Notes under the pieces: generated by a model
Databases searched by the model: none
Seen by the model: the letters and a program-made list of their open reading frames with translations, nothing else
Told to the model about the DNA's origin: nothing
Translations under genes and position numbers: made by a program
In this document: piece after piece, positions 7,626 through 8,557 of the stretch
How positions within the stretch are numbered: the first letter of the stretch is position 1
Layout of the letters: each line of letters opens with the position of its first letter
Source of the DNA: Anaerolineae bacterium
Lineage (GTDB): Bacteria; Chloroflexota; Anaerolineae; B4-G1; DUEL01
Assembly (NCBI GenBank): GCA_016926575.1
Contig: JAFGOJ010000043.1
Location: 1-8,557, forward strand
Length of the DNA: 8,557 bases
Direction: 5' to 3'

Positions 7626-8536
7626 TAGATTTTATATAACTGATTTAGTATCCCCACCAACGTCTCCGGCGCGTACCCAAACGCCCCGATGCGCGACTCG
7701 CTGAGAACCAGCTTCTCTTCGTCCTTGAACACAACTTGCACCGGATACCGGACGCCCTTTACCTTCATCCCTCCTGCGCCGGTGCTGACGCGTATCTGTT
7801 TTACGCCCAATTCGACCTTCTGCAGATCGGATGCCGCCCACCTGCGCGGCTCCCCGCGCAGGTAATGTGCCTCGATCGTACCTTCTGTGAACCGCATCCG
7901 CACCGGTTGTTTCGTCTCCAGTGCAGCGTAGAGGACAGGGGCGGCGGCAATGAACCACATTCCGTTCAAAAACGCGAGCGCGCCCGCCGATACGTCGGAG
8001 TGCGCCATTACCAGAGTCAGCCCGCCCATCATTCCGAACAAGATCATGACCAGGAGGCCATTTTGCAGGATGGTGCGCTGCCTGACCCGCACCTCGAAGG
8101 GGAATGTGATCATTTCCTTCCGCTGCATTACCTCGATGCGCTGGTGCAGCACGCCATACAACTCGGGGTAGTCCTTGATGAAGCGGCTGATGCGAATCCT
8201 CCGGCGCGCCGAGCGGATGACCAGCCCGCCCGGCATGCCGCCATCCTTCTCTCGCACCACGATGACGTCGGCGTAACGGATCGTCTTGTGCCACCACAGC
8301 CGGTGGAGCGCGACGGCATCGTCTGTCACCTCCACCCGGCCGACGTGGTGCCACGTCAGGTAGAGGCCCATCACGAGGAAGGGCGAGAGCAGCAGCGCCA
8401 CCCACGGCGCGTCGGCGCGGTTCTGGGGGATCAAGAGCATCAGCGGCGCGCAGATCGCGTACATCAACACGCTGAGGATCGTCAGCAGCATCCCGGTTTG
8501 GTATAACGGCCCGCGCAGCGAAAATTCCCTCTTCAC
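7625..8536 (-). CDS. Membrane protein with two repeats of (two membrane segments + PH-like domain), function unknown
   Basis: I do not recognise a named family. From the GTG at 8536 the protein has 303 residues. Four hydrophobic segments stand out at about 16-36, 45-63, 159-178 and 185-206. After each pair comes a basic beta-rich stretch ending in a helix: residues 66-135 (GRVEVTDDAVALHRLWWHKTI ... YPELYGVLHQRI) and 212-301 (VRMRFTEGTIEAHYL ... APETLVGILNQLYKI). The layout resembles the bacterial PH-like (bPH2, YdbS/YdbT-type) membrane proteins and suggests an internal duplication. The soluble domains would face the cytoplasm. There is no signal peptide with a cleavage site and no catalytic motif. 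It lies 363 bases upstream of the activase behind a hairpin array, so it is probably a separate transcription unit. The start is uncertain: the frame stays open to the window edge, and no Shine-Dalgarno sequence precedes the GTG. Confidence 0.8.
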   Translation of the reverse strand: MKREFSLRGPLYQTGMLLTILSVLMYAICAPLMLLIPQNRADAPWVALLLSPFLVMGLYLTWHHVGRVEVTDDAVALHRLWWHKTIRYADVIVVREKDGGMPGGLVIRSARRRIRISRFIKDYPELYGVLHQRIEVMQRKEMITFPFEVRVRQRTILQNGLLVMILFGMMGGLTLVMAHSDVSAGALAFLNGMWFIAAAPVLYAALETKQPVRMRFTEGTIEAHYLRGEPRRWAASDLQKVELGVKQIRVSTGAGGMKVKGVRYPVQVVFKDEEKLVLSESRIGAFGYAPETLVGILNQLYKI

Positions 8537-8542
8537 AGCGCT

Positions 8543-8551
8543 ATTATCGCA
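8543..8551 (-). promoter_or_regulatory. Candidate extended -10 element for a leaderless transcript
   Basis: On the minus strand TGCGATAAT (8551 to 8543) matches an extended -10 box (TGn plus GATAAT). Six bases separate it from the GTG at 8536, so transcription would begin at or next to the start codon. This fits the lack of a Shine-Dalgarno sequence. The -35 region lies beyond the window edge. If the true start is further upstream, this is coincidence. Confidence 0.35.
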
Positions 8552-8557
8552 TAGAGC

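Overview
The window is GC-rich DNA in which every supportable gene lies on the minus strand, so transcription runs from high to low coordinates. A FadN/FadA-type beta-oxidation pair, a glycyl radical enzyme (GRE) with its activase, an S23-type four-helix-bundle gene and many interspersed palindromes suggest an anaerobic or facultative bacterium. Chloroflexota (Anaerolineae-like) is my best guess, but it is weak because there is no rRNA or marker gene here.

Layout in order of transcription. (1) 8536-7625: a membrane protein of about 303 residues with a duplicated plan of two membrane segments plus a PH-like beta domain; its start may be leaderless. (2) 7624-7262: a 363-base gene-free region holding six perfect hairpins, all closing on three-base loops. 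(3) 7261-6437: a radical-SAM GRE activase with two extra ferredoxin clusters. (4) 6440-4071: the GRE itself, overlapping its activase by ATGA. Its length and active-site residues match trans-4-hydroxy-L-proline dehydratase (HypD) at a constant offset of two positions. (5) 4023-1600: a FadN-like fusion of 3-hydroxyacyl-CoA dehydrogenase and enoyl-CoA hydratase, 47 bases downstream of the GRE. (6) 1540-1127: a small S23/four-helix-bundle protein. (7) 965 to the left edge: thiolase (FadA), cut by the window boundary after 321 residues.

How they work together: the activase installs the glycyl radical on the GRE. FadN and FadA would perform hydration, oxidation and thiolysis of acyl-CoAs. Whether the GRE feeds the beta-oxidation genes or is only co-transcribed with them cannot be decided here, and no P5C reductase (proC), the usual HypD partner, is present in the window.

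The most unusual structure is around the S23 gene. It separates fadN from fadA and is bordered by three arrays of strict 7-bp tandem repeats (consensus AATTCGC/AATTCCT on the plus strand). Two arrays are in direct orientation on either side of the gene and a third is inverted, just before fadA. The array units run into the fadN stop codon, supply the only strong Shine-Dalgarno sequence of the S23 gene, and include one deviant unit that is an exact complement of the fadA Shine-Dalgarno sequence. This looks like a mobile or recombining cassette placed in a fadN-fadA operon.
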